From positions 54,887 to 118,886 of the forward strand of contig JAHEIH010000026.1 in the NCBI GenBank assembly GCA_024639455.1: a stretch of 64,000 nt of DNA, written 5' to 3'. Shown piece after piece: positions 20,806 to 29,666 of the stretch (its first letter is position 1; every line of letters begins with the position of its first letter). Under the pieces are notes generated by a model. It did not search any database and had not been told where the DNA came from. It was given only the letters and a program-made list of their open reading frames with translations. A program made the translations under genes and the position numbers. The stretch comes from Cellvibrionales bacterium. GTDB lineage: Bacteria; Pseudomonadota; Gammaproteobacteria; Pseudomonadales; JAHEIH01.

Positions 20806-21180
20806 ATGGTAGATCAACAGACACTCGGCGGCCGTATTGGGCTTTCTCGCAATGCGCGCAACTTAACCACCGAGCAGGTAGCAAAACGTATTGGTGTTAA
20901 AGTGTCCACGCTTCAAAACTGGGAAAACGATCGCAGCGAACCCCGCCCGAGTAAATTGCAGATGCTCGCGGGTGTTCTAAAGGTACCCGTACTATGGTTA
21001 CTGGCGGGCAACAACATAGACCAGGATTTCGAGGTCGATATCGATGTCTCAGAAACTGCCGATATTGCGTCTAAATTAGAACAGCTACACCATCACCACC
21101 AACAAACCGCGAAGATAATTTTCGAACTGATGTCAGACATTCGTCGTTTACAGAGAGACATTGACGAAGACGTTGTTTGA
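20806..21180 (+). CDS. XRE-family (Cro/CI-type) helix-turn-helix regulator
   Basis: A 124-aa DNA-binding protein. Residues about 10-65 form a lambda-repressor-like domain (LTTEQVAKRIGVKVSTLQNWENDRSEPRPSKLQMLAGVL, seen in two stretches), followed by an acidic linker and a histidine-rich helix (LHHHHQQTAKIIFELMSDIRRLQRDI) that may dimerise. It lies 183 bp upstream of the betaine transporter gene on the same strand. It might regulate that gene, but no operator is evident. Confidence 0.82.
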   Translation: MVDQQTLGGRIGLSRNARNLTTEQVAKRIGVKVSTLQNWENDRSEPRPSKLQMLAGVLKVPVLWLLAGNNIDQDFEVDIDVSETADIASKLEQLHHHHQQTAKIIFELMSDIRRLQRDIDEDVV

Positions 21181-21193
21181 AGCCTTCGTTCAA

Positions 21194-21210
21194 GGGGGCA
21201 GAAAGCCCCC
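21194..21210. terminator. GC-rich hairpin after XRE gene
   Basis: GGGGGC-AGAAA-GCCCCC begins 14 bp after the stop codon. No T-run follows, so termination is uncertain. Confidence 0.3.
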
Positions 21211-21363
21211 CATAGAGCTCGCAAGATAACTGTCGCTTTCAAGTAACTTTCCTTCGCGTTTTCCTATATTCAAAACCGCAAAAATAGCATATTGTTCGAG
21301 TGCCACTTCTGCGAGCCACGGCATTTCGCAGCGTCATAAACTATAAAAAATATAAGAGGACGT

Positions 21364-23328
21364 ATGTCGACTACCGATAGCATCAATCCGCCCGTGTTCT
21401 ATATATCTTCGGGTTTCATTATTGTCCTTGTGGCTATTACCGCACTATTCCCCGAGCAATCCAACGCTTTTTTTCAGAATTTACAGGCTGGTATCGTAGA
21501 AAACGCCAGCTGGTTCTACGTGTTGGCCGTGGCCATCATTTTATTGTCCATCGTCTACTTCGGTTTCTCGCGCTTTGGTTGTATTCGGCTCGGTCCAGAT
21601 CACTCCCGCCCTGAGTACGGCAACCTCTCTTGGTTCTCCATGCTATTTTCTGCGGGCATGGGCATCGGCATCATGTTCTTTGGCGTGGCGGAGCCCCTGC
21701 TCCACTTTGTTGCGCCACCCGCAGGTGAGCCACAAACGGTGGATGCCGCACGCGAAGCGATGCAACTTTCCTTTTTCCACTGGGGCCTGCACGCCTGGGG
21801 CACCTTTGCCGTTGTGGCCTTGATCCTTGCTTATTTCAGTTATCGCACTGGGATGCCACTGACTCTTCGCTCGGCACTTTATCCTTTGATCGGCGATCGC
21901 ATATCTGGCCCTGCCGGCCATGCCATCGATATTTTCGCTATTTTGGGCACAGTATTCGGTGTCGCCACCTCGATGGGTTTTGGGGTACTCCAAATTAATG
22001 CCGGCCTAGCCCACTTGTTGGGCGTGCCAGAATCGAGCATGGTGCAGTCCATTATTATTGTTTTTGTGACAGTTATGGCATTGATTTCCGTCCTTTCTGG
22101 TCTCGATAAGGGCATTAAATTCCTCTCGCAATTAAATATGATCTTGGCACTAGCACTGCTAGGTTTAGTGCTCCTCACGGGCCCCACCGTTTACTTGATC
22201 CAGAGCTTCTTACAAAACATCGGTGTTTACTTGTCGGGCATCGTGGGTAAAACCTTCAACTTGTACGCCTACCAACCCACCGACTGGATCGGCGGCTGGA
22301 CTATCCTTTACTGGGGCTGGTGGATCTCGTGGTCGCCATTTGTCGGGATGTTTATCGCGCGCATCTCACGTGGCCGCACGATACGTGAATTCTGTTTCGG
22401 TGTGTTGTTTGTGCCCGCCGGTTTCACCATGCTTTGGATGTCATTCTTCGGCAACAGCGCTATCGACTTAGTGCTTAACCAAGGCTTCCAAGAGTTGGCG
22501 CAAGTGGTGCAACAAAATAACTCGTTAGCGATCTTCCAGTTCTTTGAATACCGGCCGTTTTCTCAATTATTGTCTGGTCTAGCGGTGGTCATGGTAATCG
22601 TTTTCTTTGTTACTTCAGCCGACTCTGGCGCACTGGTTATTAACATGTTGGCTTCAGGTGGCAATGAAAACACCCCCGTGTGGCAACGCGTTTACTGGAC
22701 AGTATTGATTGGTTTAGTAGCACTTGTACTGATGTTCGCGGGCGGCCTTAGCGCACTGCAAACAGCGGCCATTGCTAGCGCGCTGCCCTTTACCTTTGTC
22801 ATTATGTTGGCAATTGTTGGGCTTCGTAAGGCACTCTCTACCGAGATCCTTAAGCGCGACCTGATCGTGGCGCACTCCACGTCTTTCCCGATGATTTCGC
22901 CGAACGCCGATACTGAAACGCTTTGGCACGAACGTTTGGACAAAATCACCAATCTGCCCAGTAAAGAGGACATTGAATCCTTCCTCACTAACACGGTGCA
23001 ATGCGCCTTTACCGATGTGGCTGAAGCCATGCTCTTGAAGGATATCCACGCCGAGATACTACTGAGCGATGGTAAGATCGTATTCGATGTATTGCACGGC
23101 GATGAAATCGACTTCCAATACGCGGTTGAAGCTCGTCCACTTGTGCCGCCAACCTTCATCCTTCGCGACCACAACCCCATAGACGAAATCAAATACTTCC
23201 AAGCGGAGGTGTTCCTGACAGAGGGTGGTCAGGGCTACGATATTGCGGGTTACTCACGCGAGCAGATCATCAACGACTTGCTCGATCAGTACGAGAAGCA
23301 CATCCACTTCCTGTCGCTGCTGCGGTAA
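21364..23328 (+). CDS. BCCT-family betaine/carnitine/choline transporter
   Basis: A 654-aa inner-membrane symporter. Twelve spans are likely, with the BCCT substrate-site glycine run GMGIGIMFFGVAEP at residues 98-111 and the family signature in WWISWSPFVGMFIARISRGR. A C-terminal cytoplasmic extension of about 150 residues resembles BetT-type osmoregulated or catabolic carriers. Placed at the edge of the methyltransferase/sarcosine oxidase cluster it is the likely importer of glycine betaine or a related quaternary amine. Upstream, TGTCGC (21231) and CTTCGC (21252) lie 21 bp apart and weakly resemble the island's direct-repeat motif. Confidence 0.92.
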   Translation: MSTTDSINPPVFYISSGFIIVLVAITALFPEQSNAFFQNLQAGIVENASWFYVLAVAIILLSIVYFGFSRFGCIRLGPDHSRPEYGNLSWFSMLFSAGMGIGIMFFGVAEPLLHFVAPPAGEPQTVDAAREAMQLSFFHWGLHAWGTFAVVALILAYFSYRTGMPLTLRSALYPLIGDRISGPAGHAIDIFAILGTVFGVATSMGFGVLQINAGLAHLLGVPESSMVQSIIIVFVTVMALISVLSGLDKGIKFLSQLNMILALALLGLVLLTGPTVYLIQSFLQNIGVYLSGIVGKTFNLYAYQPTDWIGGWTILYWGWWISWSPFVGMFIARISRGRTIREFCFGVLFVPAGFTMLWMSFFGNSAIDLVLNQGFQELAQVVQQNNSLAIFQFFEYRPFSQLLSGLAVVMVIVFFVTSADSGALVINMLASGGNENTPVWQRVYWTVLIGLVALVLMFAGGLSALQTAAIASALPFTFVIMLAIVGLRKALSTEILKRDLIVAHSTSFPMISPNADTETLWHERLDKITNLPSKEDIESFLTNTVQCAFTDVAEAMLLKDIHAEILLSDGKIVFDVLHGDEIDFQYAVEARPLVPPTFILRDHNPIDEIKYFQAEVFLTEGGQGYDIAGYSREQIINDLLDQYEKHIHFLSLLR

Positions 23329-23385
23329 TGACACTTGGTAGATACAATCATTGGGCCTAGCTTTCATTTTGATGGTGCGAGTAAG

Positions 23386-23395
23386 CCCCCCCCCC
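23386..23395. repeat. Run of ten C
   Basis: A homopolymer of ten C lies between the BCCT gene and the terminator of the convergent TonB gene. It is outside coding sequence; it could be a slippage site or a sequencing-sensitive spot. Confidence 0.7.
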
Positions 23396-23401
23396 ACAAA
23401 C

Positions 23402-23427
23402 AAAAACGCCCCAATGAAGGGGCGTTT
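23402..23427 (-). terminator. Terminator of minus-strand TonB receptor gene
   Basis: AAACGCCCC / GGGGCGTTT (23404-23412 and 23419-23427) with a 6-nt loop; the A-tract at 23402-23406 gives a U-run on the minus strand. It lies 21 bp after the receptor stop. Confidence 0.85.
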
Positions 23428-23448
23428 AAGTCACAACCTAAGCGGGGC

Positions 23449-26100
23449 TTAGAAGTTGTAAGTCACGCGAACACCGGCCGTGCGAGGACGAGAGTATGCA
23501 ACACGCTCTCTATCGTTCACGTAGTTACGAGACAGCTCTGCACGATCATCGGTCAGGTTGTCAACGTAAGCTTCGGCGGTCCACTCATTGGTGCTTACAC
23601 CAGCGGTAATACCTAACATGGTCCAGCTAGCAATACGGTCACGGTTAATCGTGATGATATCGCTGTAAGATTCCGCTGAGTGCGCCATGTGTGGCATCAC
23701 GTGGGCAATCATATCGCCACCAACATTCCACTCGTAGCGAGCAGACAAGTTAGCTTGGAAATCCGGCGCGAACGCCAAAGAATCGCCTTTACGCACATCA
23801 CCTGTAGGCGTAATAACATTGGTGATTTCAGTATCCAATGATGAGAATGCACCGTTGATGGTCAAACCAGGTACGCTGTCAGGCTGATAGATGAAATCGG
23901 CTTCCAAACCCATAACCTCGGCATCAGCCGCGTTGTCCGAGAAGAACAAGTTGGTAATACTGGGGTCAAAGATAGTGGTTTGTAAGCGCGAAATTTCTAC
24001 GAAGAACACGCTACCGTTGAAACGCACTTGACCGTCAGCCAAATCAGTTTTCCAACCAAATTCGTAGTTCATCACTTCATCGGTATCGAGCTCGAAAGGT
24101 ACAGTAAAGGTACCATCACCATTTGTCTTACCACCAGGGCGGTTCAACAGGCCAGGACGGTAGCCTTCAGATATCGTACCGTAGAACAACATGTCCGCAT
24201 TTGGACGGTAGTTCAACGTTGCCTTGAAGATAGTACCTTCGGCAATCGCTTTATCCGGCGCGCGCAGAGCATTGTAAATATATTGATTATCACCGTCGTA
24301 GGTATCTATGTTGTAGGTAATCTTCTCACCGCAAGTACCGTTGTTGGTGAAGTTGCCATCGCCGTCGTAAAGATCAGAAATGTTGGTACCGTATGAGTCG
24401 TTATCGCTACCATTACCGCCGTTACAGAATGACGAGTTAGCCGTACCGCGGAAGTCAACTTCCACGTTGTAGTATCGAGCACCCAAGGTGACTGCCCACT
24501 CTTCATTAAGATCCGCAGTGACCTCGCCGAAGATGCCGTACTGTTTGTCGGTACGCAGTACATCATTCAGGAAGATAACCCCGTTGTTGTTTCCGTTAGC
24601 GTCAAGGTTGAAGGGATCATTCGGGTTAGAGCTGTAATCAGCACCCGCAAACGTGTAGTTGGGTAAGAATCCCAATGGTTTGGTAGCACCGGTCGGATCG
24701 TAAAACTCGTTCCACCAAGTACGCGCATTAATAGTCCCTGGGTAGGTAAAGGCGTTACGCTCTTTAAGCTCCAAGTCACTCATGAAGGCACCAGCCGTGA
24801 AGTTGGTCTTCTCGTTGAAATTGCCAGAGAAACGCAACTCGTGGGTCTGAACCTCAGTATTGGTTGAGCTATCTACGTACAGATTGGGCGCTTGACAGGT
24901 GCCGGTAGGCAGACCGCCTGGCGCATAACCGGTGTAAGTAACGAAATAGTCACAGATATAGTAAGGCAGGTATTGCCCTACGAAAAGATAATCTGAATAG
25001 TCGATACGCTGAGTTGTTTGACGATCGGTATAAGCACCGGTGTAAACCACCTCAAGGTCATTCAACATGCCCTTCAAGGTCCAGCTCAAATTATCGAAAT
25101 CATCTTGTATTGTATTGTCAGTAAAGGTTTGAATCTCTAGATCGCCCAAATTGGGGTCAGCAAAGAAAACACCATCTGATTCAACACTTTGGGTAGCACC
25201 CGTCACCAATAAATTCCATTGGGGATTCAGGTCCATCGACAAGCCTAAGCGCGCGCCAGTGTAGGTCACGTCGTTAAGATTCTCGCCAACCAATGCACTG
25301 TTGTCCGCATCGATAAATGTGACGTTGCTTAAATCAGCACCTGCCTGGAAACCCGCGCGCGCTGGATCAACAGCGACACCGTTAGAACGAACGGTACCTG
25401 CCGCACGGAAGCGAGCACTTTCAGAGGCATTTCGTGTGGCTTGAACGTTATCGATATAACCGCCTTTATGGTCACGGTAGGCCACGGTACGCAAAGCGAC
25501 GGTATCGCTCAGCGGCGCGTTATACATAAATTCAAAGTTGTTGCTGGGATCACCTGATGAGGTGGTCGCCAAACCAGCTTTGATCTTACCGTATGTACCA
25601 GTGTGATCGGGCTTGTTGGTAATCAAACGCACAGTACCTGCCTGTGAGCTCGCACCGAATAGCGTACCCTGAGGACCAGACAATACTTCCACACGGCTTA
25701 AGTCAGCCGCGTATACGTCAAGGTTACGACCGGGCTGACCGAGAGGCTGCTCGTCTAAGTAAAGTGCAACGTTAGGTGCCAAACCCGCCACACCAGCAGT
25801 GGTCAAGTTTGGTGTGGTAGATGCAATACCACGGATGTAAATGGTGTTTTGACCAGGACCAGCACCACCAGCGGTAACGCCGGGTAGCTGGATTAGGTAA
25901 TCTTCAAAGTTTGAGATACCCATTTGGTCGAGTTTTTGTTCTGTCACTGCTGATACAGTCACAGGAATATCTTGGGTTGATGCTGTACGTTTGGTTGCTG
26001 TAACGACAACCTCTTCAATCGCTGCCATTGATTGCCCGGCTGCCATAGCAGCAGATACTGCTACAACTGCACTAGCGAGATGTTTCTTTTGAATATTCAT
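23449..26100 (-). CDS. TonB-dependent outer-membrane receptor in the methylated-amine island
   Basis: An 883-aa outer-membrane receptor. The signal peptide ends near QSMA-AI, a TonB-box-like EEVVVTATKR follows, then the plug (DIPVTVSAVTEQKLDQMGIS to RVEVLSGPQGTLFGASSQAG) and a barrel ending in the classical terminal Phe (TAGVRVTYNF). It resembles large receptors of unknown ligand in marine gammaproteobacteria, not BtuB. It lies 190 bp downstream of an MttB-family gene on the same strand and may be read with it or from its own promoter in the AT-rich gap 26101-26290. A ligand of the catabolic pathway, or a corrinoid needed by it, are both possible. Confidence 0.88.
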   Translation of the reverse strand: MNIQKKHLASAVVAVSAAMAAGQSMAAIEEVVVTATKRTASTQDIPVTVSAVTEQKLDQMGISNFEDYLIQLPGVTAGGAGPGQNTIYIRGIASTTPNLTTAGVAGLAPNVALYLDEQPLGQPGRNLDVYAADLSRVEVLSGPQGTLFGASSQAGTVRLITNKPDHTGTYGKIKAGLATTSSGDPSNNFEFMYNAPLSDTVALRTVAYRDHKGGYIDNVQATRNASESARFRAAGTVRSNGVAVDPARAGFQAGADLSNVTFIDADNSALVGENLNDVTYTGARLGLSMDLNPQWNLLVTGATQSVESDGVFFADPNLGDLEIQTFTDNTIQDDFDNLSWTLKGMLNDLEVVYTGAYTDRQTTQRIDYSDYLFVGQYLPYYICDYFVTYTGYAPGGLPTGTCQAPNLYVDSSTNTEVQTHELRFSGNFNEKTNFTAGAFMSDLELKERNAFTYPGTINARTWWNEFYDPTGATKPLGFLPNYTFAGADYSSNPNDPFNLDANGNNNGVIFLNDVLRTDKQYGIFGEVTADLNEEWAVTLGARYYNVEVDFRGTANSSFCNGGNGSDNDSYGTNISDLYDGDGNFTNNGTCGEKITYNIDTYDGDNQYIYNALRAPDKAIAEGTIFKATLNYRPNADMLFYGTISEGYRPGLLNRPGGKTNGDGTFTVPFELDTDEVMNYEFGWKTDLADGQVRFNGSVFFVEISRLQTTIFDPSITNLFFSDNAADAEVMGLEADFIYQPDSVPGLTINGAFSSLDTEITNVITPTGDVRKGDSLAFAPDFQANLSARYEWNVGGDMIAHVMPHMAHSAESYSDIITINRDRIASWTMLGITAGVSTNEWTAEAYVDNLTDDRAELSRNYVNDRERVAYSRPRTAGVRVTYNF

Positions 26101-26290
26101 GAAAAATTTAACCCCATAATTTTTGGTTATAGTTATTAGAATATTTATATTGAATCGATGCTATAAAATCCCCTTTTAAAAAAGCACAAAAAACGCCTAA
26201 GAGCAAGCTGATACGGTTATTTTTATTCAATGCGGTTATTTTTTAGCCTCCTTTTTATATTTATTTTCAATTGCTTGCAAAAGTCTCTCA

Positions 26291-27838
26291 TTAGAGCCTC
26301 TCATTAAATCCAGCGTCGGCTGGAATTTCACTTTCACGCTTTGATATAAAGTCGCGTAATTTTTGATCAATCTCCGGATCAAGCGACGGTTGCTGATACT
26401 CTGTTAGCAAGAATTTGGCCGCCGCCAATGATCGCGTTTCGAGGTCTTTTTCGCCGTCGAACTCCCACTGGGCGAAAAGTTGACCGTCGAAGTGCTCGGG
26501 CATGAAAAAGGCTTGTTTGAAATTTTCCATTGTGTGGGGATGCTCGAAATAGCGTCCCGATGGGCCGACGTCGCGCACCGCGACCAACGCCTCATCAAAA
26601 TTATCCCAATTGGGACCAGAGGCCATTTTATAGGCCATAGCACACTGCTCCGCATCGGCCATAAATTTGGCCACCGAACACAGCAGGCCCGATTCTGCCC
26701 AACCGGCGGCCTGCCAAATAAAATTAGCGCCGGCGTGCATCACCGACATGAGCGTCGAAGCCCCCTCGTAACCCGCTTGTGCGTCCAATGTTTTTGCTGC
26801 ACTTAACGCCCCAGAGGAACGGAAGGGAACTGAATAATGGCGCGCCATTTGCGCCAGCATGTAATTCATCAGCGATGTTTCAGGGGTGCCGACGAATGGC
26901 ATACCTGTTTTCATCGATACAGTGGACAAGTAGGCACCGTAAATCGCCGGCGCACCCTTACGCACCAATTGGGTATACGCTAAACCCGAGAGGGTTTCAG
27001 CATTGATCTGTGCCACCGAAGCTGGCACCGACGCTGGTGTATTGGCGCCGCCCAAGGTAAACGGCGTACATAACACAGGTTGTCGGCGCGACACATAGGC
27101 ACGCAGCGCCGAGGTCATGGTGGTGTCCCACACCAACGGCGACGTGCCTGAGATATTAGCCACCGTGACCGCGTGGTTTTCCAGAAAATCCTCGCCGAAC
27201 AAGATATCGCACATCGCCAGAACATCTTCAGCGTTTTTACCAGAACTGGTCATCCCCATAAACATCTTGTCTGAGTGGACCATGGACGAATAGGTAATGT
27301 GTAAATGGCGATGGGCTACAGGGATGTCGCTGGGATCGACGATGTGATGTCCGGTAGAGTGCATGCTCGGTAACATGTGCGCCAACTTGTGGAACATAGC
27401 CAAATCATCAAGCGTTGCTATTCGGCGCTGATTGTTAAGATCGCGCACATAGCTGGCACCCGACATCGGCACAAATACGGCCTTGTTGTCGCCAACGGCT
27501 AGATTATACGCGGGGTTTCGCGCGGTAAAGGCGATTTCCGATGGGAGGCTAGCGAGCAGTTCACGCAATAAATGGCGATCAATATACACGCGCTGATCGA
27601 CCACCTTGGCGCCGGCACGCCGCCAATCATCACGTGCCACCGGGTCGCGGAAGGTCACACCGACATTTTCCAAAATGGCCATAGATGCCTCGTCGATACG
27701 GGCAATCTGGTCAACGTTCATGACGGCTACCGGGGGTAGCACGTTGTTCAATGTGGGTAGCATGGGCGCGAGCTTTGATGATCGACTAGCGATTCGCTCT
27801 TGTCGTGCGCCTCGTCTACGCAATTGTCCTTTGGCCAT
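26291..27838 (-). CDS. MttB-family (COG5598) non-pyrrolysine amine methyltransferase, paralogue 1
   Basis: A 515-aa TIM-barrel methyltransferase of the trimethylamine methyltransferase family. Family members move a methyl group from a quaternary or tertiary amine to Co(I) of a corrinoid protein. The frame has no internal amber codon, so it belongs to the non-pyrrolysine group that includes glycine betaine methyltransferase MtgB. Recognisable segments are AILENVGVTFRDP near the N-terminus, FVGTPETSLMNYML and VPFRSSGALSAAKTLDAQAG. The first 22 residues form a basic tail (six Arg, two Lys). It is separated from fhs upstream by a strong terminator, so it may have its own promoter. The substrate of this paralogue is unknown. 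Confidence 0.88.
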   Translation of the reverse strand: MAKGQLRRRGARQERIASRSSKLAPMLPTLNNVLPPVAVMNVDQIARIDEASMAILENVGVTFRDPVARDDWRRAGAKVVDQRVYIDRHLLRELLASLPSEIAFTARNPAYNLAVGDNKAVFVPMSGASYVRDLNNQRRIATLDDLAMFHKLAHMLPSMHSTGHHIVDPSDIPVAHRHLHITYSSMVHSDKMFMGMTSSGKNAEDVLAMCDILFGEDFLENHAVTVANISGTSPLVWDTTMTSALRAYVSRRQPVLCTPFTLGGANTPASVPASVAQINAETLSGLAYTQLVRKGAPAIYGAYLSTVSMKTGMPFVGTPETSLMNYMLAQMARHYSVPFRSSGALSAAKTLDAQAGYEGASTLMSVMHAGANFIWQAAGWAESGLLCSVAKFMADAEQCAMAYKMASGPNWDNFDEALVAVRDVGPSGRYFEHPHTMENFKQAFFMPEHFDGQLFAQWEFDGEKDLETRSLAAAKFLLTEYQQPSLDPEIDQKLRDFISKRESEIPADAGFNERL

Positions 27839-27864
27839 CGGAGAGTTTTACCTTGTTATTTTTT

Positions 27865-27917
27865 CAAAAAAAACCGATGAGTTTTTGAGGTTAGTGCTGT
27901 CTCAAAAAGTCACCGGT
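27865..27917 (-). terminator. Strong terminator between fhs and mttB paralogue 1
   Basis: A 17-bp stem (27873-27889 with 27901-27917; one G-U pair and one mismatch, loop of 11 nt) is followed on the minus strand by a run of eight U from the A-tract at 27866-27873. It ends the dmgdh-ramA-fhs transcript before the methyltransferase gene. Confidence 0.85.
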
Positions 27918-27950
27918 TGTTTCATCCTCTATGCCGAGGTTTTCGTTTGC

Positions 27951-29642
27951 TTAGAACAGGCCTTCGATATGGCCGTCCTGGTTAACGAAAATACGTTCAG
28001 CGGTGGGCACACGAGGCAGACCAGGCATAGTCATGACGTCACCACAGATCACTACCACGAAACCTGCACCGGCTGACAAACGAACATCACGGATAGGCAC
28101 CACGTGGTCAACCGGGGCACCGTAGAGATTGGGATCCGTACTAAACGACAACGGGGTCTTCGCGATACACACAGGCAGATGCCCGAACTCTTCTTGCAGT
28201 GTGGCAATTTGATCGCGGACTTTTTTGTCAGCGATGATGTCGTTAGCACCATACAGCTCAGTCGCGATGGTTTTTACCTTGTCCCACAGGCTCACGTCGT
28301 CGCTGTACAAGGGGCGGAAATTATCTTCGCCTTTCTCGATCACGGCAATCACTTCGCGCGCTAGATCTTCAGCACCTTCACCACCCATAGCCCAGTGATC
28401 AGACATGATAGCTTTCGCGCCAATCTGCTCACACAATTCTTTCAACATGGCGATTTCAGCATCGGTATCGGCGCTGAAACGGTTGATGGCAACCACCACC
28501 GGCACACCGAATTTACGGGTGTTTTTCACGTGGCGAGCAATGTTAGCAAAACCTTTACGAACGGCTTCAACGTTCTCGGTTTTGAGCTCTTCGAGGGCAG
28601 CACCACCGTGCATTTTCAGCGCACGAATAGTACCCACAATGACCGCTGCATTTGGCTTCAAGCCAGACTTGCGCATTTTGATGTTGAAAAACTTCTCTGC
28701 ACCCAGGTCGGCACCAAAGCCTGCTTCAGTTACTACGTAGTCAGCCAGTTTCAAGGCGGTAGAGGTCGCCAACACTGAGTTACAGCCGTGCGCGATGTTC
28801 GCGAAAGGACCGCCGTGAACGAATGCTGGCGTGCCTTCCAAGGTCTGTACCAAGTTGGGCTGGATAGCGTCTTTCAACAGCGCAGTCATCGCGCCTTCAG
28901 CATTCAATTCGCGCGCGTAGATGGCTTTCTGATCGCGGGTGTAACCGATCACAATGTTGCCCAAACGCTGCTGCAAGTCTTCCAGGCTGGTTGCCAAACA
29001 GAAAATCGCCATAACCTCAGAAGCCACGGTGATATCGAAGCCATCAGTGCGTGGGTAGCCGTTACCAATACCCCCCAAGCTGTTAGTGATTTGACGCAGG
29101 GCGCGGTCGTTCATATCCACCACACGACGCCAGCTCACACGACGCACATCGATACCCAGATCGTTGCCCCAGTAAATGTGGTTATCGATCATGGCAGACA
29201 ACAAGTTGTGCGCTGCACCGATGGCATGGAAGTCGCCGGTAAAGTGCAGGTTAATGTCTTCCATTGGAATGACTTGAGAGTAACCACCCCCAGCAGCACC
29301 ACCTTTGATACCAAAGCAAGGACCGAGCGAAGGCTCGCGCAAGCAAATGGCAGTTTTCTTACCCAAACGCGACAGTGCATCGCCCAAGCCCACAGTGGTG
29401 GTGGTTTTACCTTCACCCGCTTTGGTGGGGTTGATACCAGCAACCAAAATCAACTTGCCATCTTGGCGGTCTTTCAGGCCATTGATGTAGTCGAGGCTAA
29501 TTTTCGCCTTATGGTGTCCGTAGGGCTGCAGATCGTCATAGCCCAAGTCAAGTTTAGCGGCGACTTCGGCAATGGGGCGAATCTGGGCTTCGCGTGCAAT
29601 TTCGATATCCTGCTTAGGATTCTTGTGTTGTGAGGCTGGCAT
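27951..29642 (-). CDS. fhs: Formate--tetrahydrofolate ligase
   Basis: A 563-aa cytoplasmic enzyme that interconverts formate, ATP and THF with 10-formyl-THF. The P-loop [18 protein letters not shown] lies near residue 73, followed by [19 protein letters not shown] and the C-terminal family region (TPLSFSTDP). Length is typical. In this island it could run towards formate and ATP, draining one-carbon units released from betaine methyl groups, or capture formate. It is 24 bp downstream of the activase gene and ends the dmgdh-ramA-fhs operon before a strong terminator. Confidence 0.96.
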   Translation of the reverse strand: MPASQHKNPKQDIEIAREAQIRPIAEVAAKLDLGYDDLQPYGHHKAKISLDYINGLKDRQDGKLILVAGINPTKAGEGKTTTTVGLGDALSRLGKKTAICLREPSLGPCFGIKGGAAGGGYSQVIPMEDINLHFTGDFHAIGAAHNLLSAMIDNHIYWGNDLGIDVRRVSWRRVVDMNDRALRQITNSLGGIGNGYPRTDGFDITVASEVMAIFCLATSLEDLQQRLGNIVIGYTRDQKAIYARELNAEGAMTALLKDAIQPNLVQTLEGTPAFVHGGPFANIAHGCNSVLATSTALKLADYVVTEAGFGADLGAEKFFNIKMRKSGLKPNAAVIVGTIRALKMHGGAALEELKTENVEAVRKGFANIARHVKNTRKFGVPVVVAINRFSADTDAEIAMLKELCEQIGAKAIMSDHWAMGGEGAEDLAREVIAVIEKGEDNFRPLYSDDVSLWDKVKTIATELYGANDIIADKKVRDQIATLQEEFGHLPVCIAKTPLSFSTDPNLYGAPVDHVVPIRDVRLSAGAGFVVVICGDVMTMPGLPRVPTAERIFVNQDGHIEGLF

Positions 29643-29666
29643 CTTAGTGACTCCTTAAAACCATTA

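Noticed and set aside
28788..29633. 281-codon plus-strand frame opposite fhs
   Set aside because: It is the reverse shadow of a highly conserved enzyme gene with biased codon use; no domain is recognisable.
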